57,046 nucleotides of DNA from JBEHWX01 sp048498995 (GCA_048498995.1 JBEHWX010000033.1:1-57046); one strand, 5' to 3'; shown: positions 16,512-29,062, counted from the stretch's first letter. Numbers and translations: made by a program. Notes: generated by a model not told the origin, from the letters alone.

Positions 16512-17214
16512 CGCCCATCTCCGGTTCATCGGTTGCGGCGCCGGCATCCTTGCGGCGCTGGCGGAACGTTTCGATCACTTTTGCGACCACGCCCCAGCCG
16601 AAGCCGCGTCCGGCCAGGAAGTTTGCCATCGACTGCTCCCACTTGCGGGGATCGGCCTTGCGGATGTTCGGCGCCTTCTTCTCGGCGGCGGCCATGGCGT
16701 TCTTGAGCTCCTCGTCGTCGGTCAGGCGCGCCTCGAGCAGCCGGTCGGCGGATTCCTTCTCGATACCCTTGCGACGGAGCTCGGCGTCCAGCCGTCGGCG
16801 CCCCACGGGGCGGCGGAGCAGCTGATCGTTGACGAACATCCGGGCGAACTCCTCGTCGTCGATCAGGTTGTACTCGGCCAGGAAGCGCACGGTCTCGGTC
16901 ACCGTCTCCGGCGGAAAGCCCTTCTCCTTCAGCTTCGACTCGATCTCCTGTTCGCTCCGCATCCGGCGCGTGAGGTAGCGGAGCGCGTAGCTTTTGGCGC
17001 GGTAGAGCTCATCCTGCCGGAGCACTTCCTCGATGAATTCCGGGGTAACGACGCGGCCGGTGTAGAGGGCATACTTGACGTAGATCTCCTCGCTGACGCC
17101 GAAGGCAAACTCGCCGTTGACGAAGATGGAGCGGCGGGTTTCCCGCCGTTTCTGCGTCCGCACCTCGGTGATCACCAGGGGCTGTTCGTTCGCTTCGTTC
17201 TCGTCGTGATTCAT
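16501..17214 (-). CDS. recX: RecX, regulatory protein of RecA
   Basis: A 237-residue helical protein of the RecX family, which binds RecA filaments and modulates recombination and the SOS response. The three-helix repeats are visible in YALRYLTRRMRSEQEIESKL, then FLAEYNLIDDEEFARMFVND, then RRRLDAELRRKGIEKESADR. The N-terminus (residues 1-60) holds a beta-strand-like stretch, RRSIFVNGEFAFGVSEEIYV, common in longer RecX proteins. GGAG sits 6 bases before the ATG. No recA is adjacent. It is followed by, and overlaps, the CPXCG gene, and is divergent from dnaN 401 bases away. Confidence 0.92.
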   Translation of the reverse strand: MNHDENEANEQPLVITEVRTQKRRETRRSIFVNGEFAFGVSEEIYVKYALYTGRVVTPEFIEEVLRQDELYRAKSYALRYLTRRMRSEQEIESKLKEKGFPPETVTETVRFLAEYNLIDDEEFARMFVNDQLLRRPVGRRRLDAELRRKGIEKESADRLLEARLTDDEELKNAMAAAEKKAPNIRKADPRKWEQSMANFLAGRGFGWGVVAKVIETFRQRRKDAGAATDEPEMGDDA

Positions 17215-17615
17215 GCTGCTGCTCCGATCCCCGGCCGAACCTCGGCCGCCCGCCCGTCGGACCGCCCGTCGTCCGGCGGCTGTCCGGAAGGTCCCGGCAA
17301 AATAGCCTGAAAATGGCGTTTTCGTGCCATCCTCCGTAATAACTCTTCATTGGTCGAGGACGGCGATTTTCGTACTTTGGGACGCTGCACGGCGCCCCTC
17401 GCGCGCGGTCCCCGCCATGGTCGGGACCGGGCTCGGGGAGCGGCGCCGAAGGCCGGCACGGAGCCATCGCACCGATGGCCGCTGCCGGTGGCCCGAGCGG
17501 CTCCGACGGACGGGAGCTCTCCGCGGGCGACCAGACGCGGCGCCGGTGCCGCGTTCCTCTCACACGACTAACCGTTCGACCCAACTCCGACTTCAGACCC
17601 TAGAGGCCAGCTTCC
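17215..17615. other. Divergent recX/dnaN intergenic region
   Basis: About 400 bases without a convincing gene. It contains the dnaN-direction promoter at 17350-17380 and then about 230 bases of presumed dnaN leader in which I see no conserved motif. Frames that stay open here are Arg/Pro/Ala-rich and end inside dnaN. Confidence 0.55.
17350..17380 (+). promoter_or_regulatory. Candidate promoter of the dnaN-recF-gyrB cluster
   Basis: ATTG (TTG at 17350-17352), 20 bases, TACTTTGG (17373-17380), a TAnnTTnG variant. It would leave a leader of about 230 bases to dnaN. Confidence 0.45.
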
Positions 17616-18734
17616 ATGATATTTACCGCTACCGTCAAGGATCTCGCGCAGGCCCTGGGCCGTATCTCCAGCGCCACGCCGCAGCGCTCGCCGATGCCGG
17701 TGCTCGAGAACGTGCTCCTCGAGCTCGAAGGCTCCGCGCTCAGCCTCACCGCGACCGACATGGACATCACGATCACCACGAGGATCGATGTTGCCGGACA
17801 GCGGAACGGATCGATCCTGATCCCGGCCAAGCGCCTGACCGACACGGTCCGCGCGCTCGACGGCGGGGAGCTCCGCGTCGATGTCGACGAGAACAGCAAG
17901 CGGGTCGTGCTGCATACCTCCAGCGGCGAGTACCGCCTGTCGGGACTGCCGGCCTCGGATTTTCCGCAGCGCCCAAAGTTCGAGCCAAAGGTCTCGATGC
18001 GCCTGCCGCTCAGCCGCTTCGTCGGCATGATCGACCGGACCATCTTCGCCTGCTCGGCCGATGAGTTCCGCCCGGCGATGACCGGCGTCCTCTTCCAGTT
18101 CCGCCCCGAGGAGGTCCGCGCCGTGGCCACCGACGGCTTCCGTCTGGTCCGCATCATCGACCGCGAGATGTCCGGCGAGATCAACGAGGGGATCGACATC
18201 ATCGTCCCGCCGAAGGCACTCCAGCTCGCCGGCCGCGCCTTCACCGCCGAGGAGATCACGCTGGAGGCCAACGCCACCCACGTCCGCGTGGCCGACGGCA
18301 CCACGACGATCACCGCGCGCCTGATCGACGAGAACTATCCGCCGTACGAGAGCGTGATCCCGCAGGCCAACGACAAGCGGATGATCGTCCGCCGCGACGA
18401 GCTGCTCGGCACCGTCAAGCGGGTGAGCCTCTACTCGAACACGCAGACCCGGCAGGTCCGCCTCCGCCTGGGCGGCAATGCCCTGCGCGTGCAGGCCGAG
18501 GATCTGGATACCGGCGGCGAGGCGCACGAGAACATCGCCTGCGATTACGGCAACGACGAGCTGGAGATCGGCTTCAACTCGCAGTTCATGCGCGACGCGC
18601 TCGACCGGATCGACGCCGACGAGGTGGCCTTCGACTTCTCGACGCCGCTCCGTCCGTCGCTGATCACGCCGTACGGCAAGGCCAACGGCCAGGACGTGCT
18701 GATGCTCCTGATGCCGATCCGCCTGAATGCGTGA
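17616..18734 (+). CDS. dnaN: DNA polymerase III beta subunit (sliding clamp)
   Basis: A 372-residue protein with the normal length and three-domain pattern of the bacterial sliding clamp, which tethers the replicative polymerase to DNA as a ring dimer. It starts MIFTATVKDLAQALGRISSA and shows typical segments: VLENVLLELEGSALSLTATD, YRLSGLPASDFP, MTGVLFQF, AVATDGFRLVRI and VIPQANDKRMIV. The end, DVLMLLMPIRLNA, is the expected C-terminus. The stop overlaps the next start by GTGA. dnaA, the usual neighbour, is not in the window. Confidence 0.97.
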   Translation: MIFTATVKDLAQALGRISSATPQRSPMPVLENVLLELEGSALSLTATDMDITITTRIDVAGQRNGSILIPAKRLTDTVRALDGGELRVDVDENSKRVVLHTSSGEYRLSGLPASDFPQRPKFEPKVSMRLPLSRFVGMIDRTIFACSADEFRPAMTGVLFQFRPEEVRAVATDGFRLVRIIDREMSGEINEGIDIIVPPKALQLAGRAFTAEEITLEANATHVRVADGTTTITARLIDENYPPYESVIPQANDKRMIVRRDELLGTVKRVSLYSNTQTRQVRLRLGGNALRVQAEDLDTGGEAHENIACDYGNDELEIGFNSQFMRDALDRIDADEVAFDFSTPLRPSLITPYGKANGQDVLMLLMPIRLNA

Positions 18735-19183
18735 GAATCCGTAGGGTGAGGGGGGCGATCCTGGCCCTGGTCGTCGGGATCGCCGCCGCGTTCGTCTGCT
18801 GGTTTCTCATCCGTGAATCCGGTGGGCGTGGGGCATTCAGCGTCGATGGCTGGGTGACTACGGGGGCATGGTACTCGCCATGGCTGCCGAGGCACCGCCT
18901 CGGGTTCCTGCCGGCTCCGGGGGCCCTGGTCACCATCTCCCGGGATGGCGCGGATGAGGCGCCACGCAGGACGAGAACCTCGGGCAAAGGCAGGTTCCAC
19001 CTCGTCGAGATACTTCGCGATGGGGGAAACGATCGGACGATCGAGGTCAGCCTTCCGGGGTTCAAGACGGCACGCACGCATATTCGGGATTCCGTGGACA
19101 TTTATGTGATCGTCCAGCTTGCGCCGGTGAGCTCCGCCGATGAGAGCGAAGTGTCGATTCATCGAGTGCGAAGACGGCGCTGA
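18731..19183 (+). CDS. Small membrane-anchored protein with carboxypeptidase-regulatory-like fold
   Basis: A 150-residue protein starting at GTG, which overlaps the dnaN stop by four bases (GTGA), so translation is probably coupled. A basic N-terminus and one hydrophobic segment (AILALVVGIAAAFVCWFLI, about residues 9-27) suggest an inner-membrane anchor or uncleaved signal. The rest, with GALVTISRDG, TSGKGRFHLVEIL and RTIEVSLPGFKTA, has the spacing of a carboxypeptidase-regulatory/transthyretin-like beta-sandwich, with a basic tail HRVRRRR. I do not know a characterised family. Its place between dnaN and recF is unusual. It lacks the residues of any known clamp-binding motif that I can identify. 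Confidence 0.7.
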   Translation: MRIRRVRGAILALVVGIAAAFVCWFLIRESGGRGAFSVDGWVTTGAWYSPWLPRHRLGFLPAPGALVTISRDGADEAPRRTRTSGKGRFHLVEILRDGGNDRTIEVSLPGFKTARTHIRDSVDIYVIVQLAPVSSADESEVSIHRVRRRR

Positions 19184-19268
19184 GGGAAGGGCGCCGATTC
19201 CGCTCCGATGGCGCGCACCCCCGAGCATCCGACAACGACAACAAGCGATTTCTTCCGGCACTCTCTCG

Positions 19269-20648
19269 ATGCGCGTCCGTCGGATCTTCTTCAGAAATAT
19301 TCGCAATCACGCGGTCACCAATCTCGACGTGGCCGACGGCGTGAATATCATCACGGGGCTCAACGGGCAGGGGAAGACCACGATCCTCGAGGCGATCGCG
19401 ATCTGCACCCTCACCCGCTCCTTCGTCGGCACGCCGGACGCCTACCTGATCCGCCGGGGGGAGCAGGGATACGAGGCGCGGCTGGAAGGGGTGAGCGATT
19501 ACGGCGCCCCGCGCCGGATCGATGTCCGCTACGAATCGGGACTCGGCAAGACGATCACGCTCGACGGATCGGCCGTCTCCAGCGCCGCCGAGGTGATAGG
19601 CTCGGCCCCGACGGTGGTCCTCTCGCCGGACCTGAAGCCGATCACCGCCGGAGCCCCGTCGGAGCGGCGGCGGTTCCTCGACATGGTGATCTCGCAGGCC
19701 AAGCGACGCTATCTGGAGGATCTGATCCAGTATCGCCGCATCCTGAAGCAGCGGAACGTGATCCTGGCCAACTCTCGCCGCTCCGGACGTCCGGTGGATC
19801 GCGCGCTGATCGAGCCGTGGGACGAAGGGCTGATCGAGCGCTCGGCGCATCTGATGCACGAGCGGACGCTCTTCGTCGAGGAGTTCGAGCCGATCTTCGA
19901 GCGCACCGCGCGCGACGTGGCGACCGGCGCCGATGAGGTCGCGATACGATATGCTCCCGACGCGATGGAAGGGGCCCTGGCCAGCGTCAACGACTACCGG
20001 GACGCGCTCTGGCTCCGATCGCGGCAGGTCTGGAGCGAGGAGCAGCGGCGGGGGACGACCCTCTTCGGCGCGCACCGCGACGACCTCCGGATGGAGATCA
20101 ACGGCGGCGACGTCCGGGTATCGGCCAGCCAGGGGCAGCACAAGACACTCCTGATCGGGCTGAAGATCGCCGAGTTCCATTACCTGGCCGGGCAGTGCGC
20201 CGAGACGCCGATCATCCTGCTCGACGACATCTTCGGCGAGCTCGATGCCACCCGCGCCGAGCGGGTCTACGATCTGACACGCGAGCTGGCGCAGGTGTTC
20301 ATCACCGCGGTCTCGCTCGATCTGCTTCCCTTCCTGAGAGAGCGGGGAGCGCTGCCGGGAGACAAGGTGGTGCTGGTGGAGGGGGGAGCGATCGCCGAGG
20401 AGACGACCCTGGAGGAGACAACGGTCGGGGAGCCGGCGATCGAGGAGATGTCGGTCGAGGAGCCGGGGAGCGAAGCGATGGTGGATGAAGCGATCGTGGG
20501 CGATGCGATGCCGGGCGATGCGATGACCGGGGATGATATGATCACGGACGAGCTGAGGCTTGCCGCCGAGCCGGACGCTCCTCCGGCCCCGGTGCTCCGC
20601 GACTCCGGCGAGGACGCTCCCGATGAAGATGAGATACGCCGCCGATAG
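19269..20648 (+). CDS. recF: RecF recombination/repair ATPase with acidic C-terminal tail
   Basis: A 459-residue SMC-like ATPase that binds gapped DNA and helps load RecA. The start MRVRRIFFRNIRNHAVTNLD and Walker A GLNGQGKT (residues 30-37) are typical. The ABC-type signature appears as SASQGQHKTLLIGLKIAEF and Walker B as ILLDDIFGELDATRAERV. The conserved core ends near residue 370, the usual RecF length. About 90 further residues form a Glu/Asp/Ala/Met-rich tail with loose repeats (EETTLEETTVGE, then VDEAIVGDAMPGDAMTGDD). The tail is unlike the family and may be a recent low-complexity extension. The frame opens upstream at 19140, but 19269 matches the family start. Confidence 0.94.
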   Translation: MRVRRIFFRNIRNHAVTNLDVADGVNIITGLNGQGKTTILEAIAICTLTRSFVGTPDAYLIRRGEQGYEARLEGVSDYGAPRRIDVRYESGLGKTITLDGSAVSSAAEVIGSAPTVVLSPDLKPITAGAPSERRRFLDMVISQAKRRYLEDLIQYRRILKQRNVILANSRRSGRPVDRALIEPWDEGLIERSAHLMHERTLFVEEFEPIFERTARDVATGADEVAIRYAPDAMEGALASVNDYRDALWLRSRQVWSEEQRRGTTLFGAHRDDLRMEINGGDVRVSASQGQHKTLLIGLKIAEFHYLAGQCAETPIILLDDIFGELDATRAERVYDLTRELAQVFITAVSLDLLPFLRERGALPGDKVVLVEGGAIAEETTLEETTVGEPAIEEMSVEEPGSEAMVDEAIVGDAMPGDAMTGDDMITDELRLAAEPDAPPAPVLRDSGEDAPDEDEIRRR

Positions 20649-20683
20649 GGAATCCTCGAACGACGGGGCCCGAGCGGCGAGGC

Positions 20684-20852
20684 GCGAATGCGATGCGCGA
20701 ATGCGATGCGCGAATGCGATGCTCGAATGCGATGCTCGAATGCGATGCGCGAATGCGATGCTCGAATGCGATGCGCGAATGCGAAGCTCGAAGGTGAAGC
20801 TCGAATGCGAAGCGCGAATGCGATGCGCGAATGCGAAGCTCGAAGGTGAAGC
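20684..20852. repeat. 13-bp minisatellite, 13 copies
   Basis: Thirteen consecutive 13-bp units of pattern (G/T)CGAATGCGA(T/A)GC fill the gap between recF and the DUF721 gene, with GCGAATGCGATGC the commonest. Units 9 and 13 share the variant TCGAAGGTGAAGC, which points to duplication of a block of units. The unit length is not a multiple of three. Frames stay open through it on both strands but look artefactual. Confidence 0.95.
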
Positions 20853-20909
20853 TCGAATCAGGATGCGTCATGGCCCGGGCAACCCCCGGGAGCCCGGCGC
20901 GATGAACCG

Positions 20910-21215
20910 ATGAACGTGCCCGAACGGAAACCAGACATGGCAGACTCGATAGGATCGATCATTCAGCAGTGGCTCCGCCAGAACAACCTGGAGGAGAAGC
21001 TGCACGAGACCTCGATTCCCCAGTATTGGCTGGAGATCGTCGGCGAGAGCGTGGCCCGGCACGCCAAGGTGGAGACCATCGACAAGGGGCGGATGTTCGT
21101 GCGGGTCGAGAGCGCCGTCTGGCGCAACGAGCTGGTGATGCGCCGCGAGGAGATCATCCGAAAAGTAAATGAGTATTTCGGCGCCGAGCTGATAAAAGAG
21201 CTCGTTCTGCGCTGA
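20910..21215 (+). CDS. DUF721 (DciA-like) protein
   Basis: A 101-residue protein of the DUF721 family. The core reads IGSIIQQWLRQNNLEEKLHE, then IPQYWLEIVGESVARHAKVE, FVRVESAVWRNELVMRREEI and IRKVNEYFGAELIKELVLR, matching the usual W..IVG..(I/V)A.H pattern. DUF721 proteins include DciA, which loads the replicative helicase DnaB. They commonly sit between recF and gyrB, as here, which supports a replication role. ATG 20937 is an alternative start. Confidence 0.85.
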   Translation: MNVPERKPDMADSIGSIIQQWLRQNNLEEKLHETSIPQYWLEIVGESVARHAKVETIDKGRMFVRVESAVWRNELVMRREEIIRKVNEYFGAELIKELVLR

Positions 21216-21330
21216 AATCGTCGGTTTTTAGACGATGTGGATTGCCGCGAAAAGATGAAATCGTGGTCCTGTACGTCATGTATATCTCATAGCAACAGTA
21301 CTGTCGAATTGAACCAAACGAGAGGAACAC

Positions 21331-23358
<2,028 letters not shown>

Positions 23359-23373
23359 TCGAGCGACGAATCG

Positions 23374-23407
23374 AAGGGGGATGAGAGACGATATCTCATC
23401 CCCTTTT
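23374..23407 (+). terminator. Terminator of gyrB
   Basis: GGGGATGAGA pairs with TCTCATCCCC (10 bp, loop GACGATA), flanked by AA and a TTTT run. It starts 16 bases after the gyrB stop. A textbook intrinsic terminator. Confidence 0.88.
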
Positions 23408-23525
23408 CTACATTGTTACGTCTTGCTGACGTGGGATTTCGGAAGTTTTGTCTCTCCTCGCGGCTCTGTCGCGTCAAATCGCGTAGTTCAACATCCTTCC
23501 ATAGATACCAGACACGGATCGTAGC

Positions 23526-25457
<1,932 letters not shown>

Positions 25458-25507
25458 GCTCCCGACCGGAAGTATCCCGACCGGATATATTCCGATGCGA
25501 TGATATG

Positions 25508-25544
25508 ACGAGGCCCGACTTCCTTCGCGGAGGTCGGGCCTCGT
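25508..25544 (+). terminator. Terminator of pckG
   Basis: ACGAGGCCCGAC pairs with GTCGGGCCTCGT, and the stem continues inward to a small TTCGC loop. It is followed by TCGTTTGCT. It resembles the hairpins at 4708 and 56744. Confidence 0.88.
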
Positions 25545-25578
25545 TCGTTTGCTCTCGGATTCGAGCTCGACGCGCGGC

Positions 25579-26181
25579 TTACTTGCCGGCGTCCGACTTC
25601 TTCTCGGCCTTCTTGACGCCGTCGTTGGAGCCGATGGTGTCCATCTTCTTGGTTCCCTCGGCCTTCTCCTTGTCCGCCTTGTCTCCCTCCGGCATCGCCG
25701 CGGTCGTGTCGACGGTCGCATGCTTGCCCCAGCCGTCGATCTTCGACTCGAGGTCCTTGTTCTGGCGATCGAGCTCGTCGAGCTTGGCGATCGCTCCCTC
25801 GTAATCGGTCTTGGCGGTATTCCAGGCGGCCTCGTAATCGCCCCGCTTTCCTCCCTTCTCGGCCTCGGCGCGGCTGGCATCGGTCGTCGACAGGGTCGAC
25901 TCGATCTCGCCGATCTGCTTCTCGTGCTGGCGGAGCGTCTCCTCGACGGCGTTCCGCTCGGCGATCACGGTCGTGTCGCTCGAGTTGGCCACCGGCTGCG
26001 CGGTCATCTTGGTCATCAGCTCGTTGTGATGGTTCTTGACGTCGGTCAGCTTCTGCTGCACGTCGGCCTCCATCTTGGTCCAGTCTTCCTTCAGATCCGC
26101 CACATCCTCTTTGCCGCAACCGATAACGGTGAGGGCGGCCAGGGCCAGAATGGCGAGTGCGCTGTGCGTTCTGCTGATCAT
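25579..26181 (-). CDS. Coiled-coil lipoprotein of unknown function
   Basis: From ATG 26181 (CAGGAG upstream) it encodes 200 residues. The signal MISRTHSALAILALAALTVIGC ends in a lipobox (VIGC), so it should be acylated and envelope-bound. The mature part is almost wholly helical and charged, with heptad-like runs such as DLKEDWTKMEADVQQKLTDV, NAVEETLRQHEKQIGEIEST and AIAKLDELDRQNKDLESKID, suggesting a coiled-coil rod. It ends in a Lys/Glu/Asp-rich tail. I recognise no family. It is convergent with pckG across the shared terminator. A frame start at 26265 would bury the signal peptide. Confidence 0.8.
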   Translation of the reverse strand: MISRTHSALAILALAALTVIGCGKEDVADLKEDWTKMEADVQQKLTDVKNHHNELMTKMTAQPVANSSDTTVIAERNAVEETLRQHEKQIGEIESTLSTTDASRAEAEKGGKRGDYEAAWNTAKTDYEGAIAKLDELDRQNKDLESKIDGWGKHATVDTTAAMPEGDKADKEKAEGTKKMDTIGSNDGVKKAEKKSDAGK

Positions 26182-26476
26182 GGGATTACGTCTCCTGAAA
26201 TGTTCATGGTTGACACTGAATTCCATCGTCACGGGGAGCGGCGGTCTGTCCGGACGACCGGCCACTCCGGTCCTCGGGCCGAGCTACAGCAAATCGAGCG
26301 CCGTTTGCTTCCGTGTTGCCGTCGTCCGGTCCGACCAATGGCCGTACACGTGGGTCGTGAAGAAACGTTACAGGAGGAGACGGATGGAAGTCGGCGGAAT
26401 GTGCGAAATTTCCACGAAATCGAAGAGAGCGATGAGAAGGGGGATGGATGGGAAGATTCGGAGGGTGCTCGGGGCG

Positions 26477-26968
26477 CTATCGCGAGACCACACCGGAATC
26501 GAGCGGGGAGGGGCGGTGTGGGAGCGGCTGCTCCGGGTAATGATAGATGGCGCGAAGCTCGTCGGCGCGGACGCCGACCCGGGGGAAGCGATGAATCGTC
26601 CCGTCCAGCCGGCGCACGAGGGCCGCGTACCGTAGCCGAAACGCCGCGGGGTCGGCCTGAGCTCGCTCGACGCCCTGATGGTATCGGAGACTGTCGAGCT
26701 CCGACTCGATGGCGAAAAACTCGCGCACCGCAGCCTCCATAGAATCGGCAATGTCCATGGCGGCATTCACCATGATCGTATCGGAGGTCTTTGCCGTGAG
26801 AAACGGTCCGAGCGCTCGATTGACCTTCATGTAGGTCGCGCGCGCCTCCTCGAGCTTCCGTTCCCCGGCGCGCTCGAGCCCGCGCGTCGTGGTCGAGTCG
26901 TCACCGCCGCAGGCGGCCAGCGTGGCGCCCGAAAGTAGGAGCAGACCGAGTCGGCGTCGGAACGTCAT
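26477..26968 (-). CDS. Small lipoprotein of unknown function
   Basis: A 163-residue protein starting at 26968 with GGAG 8 bases upstream. MTFRRRLGLLLLSGATLAAC is a lipoprotein signal with lipobox LAAC, followed by the soluble linker GGDDSTTTR. The rest is helical (ERKLEEARATYMKVNRALGP, MVNAAMDIADSMEAAVREFF, RLRYAALVRRLDGTIHRF) and ends without a recognisable domain. It reads in the same direction as the coiled-coil lipoprotein, 295 bases before it, and as xseAB upstream. Function unknown. Confidence 0.75.
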   Translation of the reverse strand: MTFRRRLGLLLLSGATLAACGGDDSTTTRGLERAGERKLEEARATYMKVNRALGPFLTAKTSDTIMVNAAMDIADSMEAAVREFFAIESELDSLRYHQGVERAQADPAAFRLRYAALVRRLDGTIHRFPRVGVRADELRAIYHYPEQPLPHRPSPLDSGVVSR

Positions 26969-27071
26969 GGAGCGTCTCCGGAGAGCGTGAGGATCAGAAC
27001 CGGGCGGATGGCGAGCACCGCGCGTTTCATGGCGCGCATACGTGCCGACTCTCGCCACTCACCATCATGGC

Positions 27072-27460
27072 CGGCACGGGACACCCCATCATTTCTTCAT
27101 TCAGAATTCTTCATTCTCAATTTCCTCATATCCTCTCTCGGTGCTGGCGCATCGACGGCCGACCCGCTCGCCGCGACTGCCGGCGCGGGATACCCCATCA
27201 TTTCTTCATTCAGAATTCTTCATTCTCAATTTCCTCATATCCGCCCTCGGTGCTGGCGCATCGACGGCCGACCCGCTCGCCGCGACTGCCGGCGCGGGAC
27301 ACCCCATCATTTCTTCATTCAGAATTCTTCATTCTCAATTTCCTCATATCCTCTCTCGGTGCTGGCGCATCGACAGCCGACCCGCTCGCCGCCACTACCG
27401 GCGCGTGCTGCCCCCATTTCTTCATTCAGAATTCTTCATTCTCAATTTCCTCATATCCGC
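27072..27460. repeat. 109-bp direct repeat, three full copies plus the xseB 3' end
   Basis: Landmark CCCCATC occurs at 27084, 27193 and 27302, exactly 109 bases apart each time; a fourth, shortened copy runs into xseB. Each unit has an A+T-rich core around TTCATTCAGAATTCTTCATT and a GC-rich half around GCTGGCGCATCGACGGCCGA. The core is the same sequence that encodes the last residues of XseB (EEIENEEF) on the minus strand. Copies differ at a few positions only. Confidence 0.92.
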
Positions 27461-27707
27461 CCTCGGCGCGGGCGCGCAGCTCGGTGATCTTCAGCTCGGC
27501 GCTCTGGAGCTCCTTGCGACAGGCCTGCGCCAGCACCACCCCTTCCTCGTAGAGCTTCATCGCGTCGGCCAGGGAGGTGGCGTCCCGCTCCAGCGTCTCG
27601 ACGATCTTGGAGAGGCGGTCGAGCGACTGCTCGAAGTTCCCCTGCTGCTGATCGGCCGGCTCCTCGAAAAGTCCGTTGAGCCCGTTCTGCTTCTTGTTCG
27701 ATGCCAT
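27426..27707 (-). CDS. xseB: Exodeoxyribonuclease VII small subunit
   Basis: A 93-residue acidic helical protein of the XseB family. It pairs with XseA to degrade single-stranded DNA to oligonucleotides. Core: NFEQSLDRLSKIVETLERDA, then LADAMKLYEEGVVLAQACRK and ELQSAELKITELRA. It begins 20 bases after the xseA stop in the usual operon order. The C-terminal GGYEEIENEEF is encoded by a sequence that is repeated downstream in the 109-bp array, so the extreme C-terminus may derive from, or have seeded, that repeat. Confidence 0.92.
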   Translation of the reverse strand: MASNKKQNGLNGLFEEPADQQQGNFEQSLDRLSKIVETLERDATSLADAMKLYEEGVVLAQACRKELQSAELKITELRARAEGGYEEIENEEF

Positions 27708-27727
27708 GCTTGTCGTTGTCCTCTCGG

Positions 27728-29062
27728 CTATTCGTTGTTCGTCGGTTCGTCCTTCTCCGGGAGTATCCGGGCCTCCCGCTTGCCGTCGCGCATGCAGATC
27801 TCGACCAGATCGTCGGTGGCCAGGTCGCCGATTCGGCGGACCGGGCGGCCGTCCCGTTCGATCGAGGCGTAGCCGCGTGAGATCACGTTGTCGGGATTGA
27901 GCGCCTCGAGCGTCGAGCGAAGAATCTCCAGCCGCTGCGACGTCCGTTCCACCACCGAGCGGAGCGCCATGCCGGAGCGGTGCGTCAGGTCGTCCAGCCG
28001 CTGCTCGGCGGCCATCACCATGTCGAGCGGACGGGAGAAGCCGCGGCTTCTGAGCAGGGAGGAGAGCTCCTGCCGGCAGGCGGCGATCTTCTCCTCGATC
28101 TCCATGTTCAACCGCTCCTCGGCATCGACCAGGTAGCCGACCAGCTCGCCGCGGTCGCGCACGGCCAGCTCGGCGGCGGCCGTCGGCGTGGCGGCGCGGA
28201 CGTCGGCGACGAAGTCCGCGATGGTGAAGTCGATCTCGTGGCCCACGGCGCTGATCACCGGGATGGTCGAGTCGGCGATGGCGCGGGCCACGGCCTCCTC
28301 GTTGAATGCCCAGAGATCCTCGGCCGAGCCGCCGCCGCGTCCGACGATCAGCAGATCGACCTTGCCGTGCTCGTTGAACTGGCGGATGGCCAGCGCCACG
28401 TCCTGGGCGGCGCCGTTCCCCTGCACCAGGGCGGGGCGAATCACCACCTCGACCGTCGGCATCCGCCGGCGGAGCGTGGTGACGATATCGCGCACGGCGG
28501 CGCCGGTGCGGGAGGTGACCACGCCGATGCGGCGGGGATGGTCCGGCAGCGGCTTCTTGCGCGCGCCGTCGAAGAGCCCCTCGGCCTGCAGCCGCGCCTT
28601 GAGCTGCTCGAAGGCCAGCTGCAGCTCGCCGGCGCCGATCGGCAGGAGCGACTCGCAGTCGAGCTGATACTGGCCGCGCGGCGGGTAGAGGGTAAGACGT
28701 CCGGCGGCGATCACCTTCATCCCGTCCTTGACCGGGAAGGGGACCGACCGGCTCCGCCAGAGGACGGCGCAGAGCGTGGCGCGGTCGTCGCGGAGGTTGA
28801 AATAGGTATGGCCGCTGGCGGCGCGGTTCCAGCCGGAGATCTCCCCCTGCACCACCACTTCGGCGAAGCGCCCCTCGATGGTATCGGCGACCATGCGGGT
28901 GAACTCGCTCACGGTCGGAACGGCCGCGGCGAGGATCGAGGTCGCCGAGCCGGACGCGGAGCCGGGGATCGGAGAGGCGGAGCCGGACGTGTCGGAGCTT
29001 GGCCCGACGGGAGCCGGGGCCGCCGGGGAGGACGTGGATGATGTTGCCTTGCGAATCACCAT
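27728..29062 (-). CDS. xseA: Exodeoxyribonuclease VII large subunit
   Basis: A 444-residue catalytic subunit of exonuclease VII. After a ~45-residue Ser/Pro/Ala-rich N-terminal extension come the OB-fold (VVVQGEISGWNRAASGHTYF, then LRDDRATLCAVLWR), the nuclease core (PRRIGVVTSRTGAAVRDI, GRGGGSAEDLWAFNEE, VISAVGHEIDFTIADFVAD, RAATPTAAAELAV), the long coiled-coil domain and a C-terminal segment with NPDNVISRGYASI. The bases before ATG 29062 hold a -7-like TAACTTCC five bases upstream, with no Shine-Dalgarno, again hinting at a leaderless start. It is co-transcribed with xseB. Confidence 0.95.
   Translation of the reverse strand: MVIRKATSSTSSPAAPAPVGPSSDTSGSASPIPGSASGSATSILAAAVPTVSEFTRMVADTIEGRFAEVVVQGEISGWNRAASGHTYFNLRDDRATLCAVLWRSRSVPFPVKDGMKVIAAGRLTLYPPRGQYQLDCESLLPIGAGELQLAFEQLKARLQAEGLFDGARKKPLPDHPRRIGVVTSRTGAAVRDIVTTLRRRMPTVEVVIRPALVQGNGAAQDVALAIRQFNEHGKVDLLIVGRGGGSAEDLWAFNEEAVARAIADSTIPVISAVGHEIDFTIADFVADVRAATPTAAAELAVRDRGELVGYLVDAEERLNMEIEEKIAACRQELSSLLRSRGFSRPLDMVMAAEQRLDDLTHRSGMALRSVVERTSQRLEILRSTLEALNPDNVISRGYASIERDGRPVRRIGDLATDDLVEICMRDGKREARILPEKDEPTNNE

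Noticed and set aside
20684..20852. CRISPR-like array
   Set aside because: The 13-bp units are contiguous with no spacers, and no cas gene is nearby.
27072..27460. CRISPR-like or coding repeat (plus-strand frames read through the 109-bp units)
   Set aside because: Units are longer than CRISPR repeats, have no unique spacers, and 109 is not a multiple of three; the open frames are by-products.
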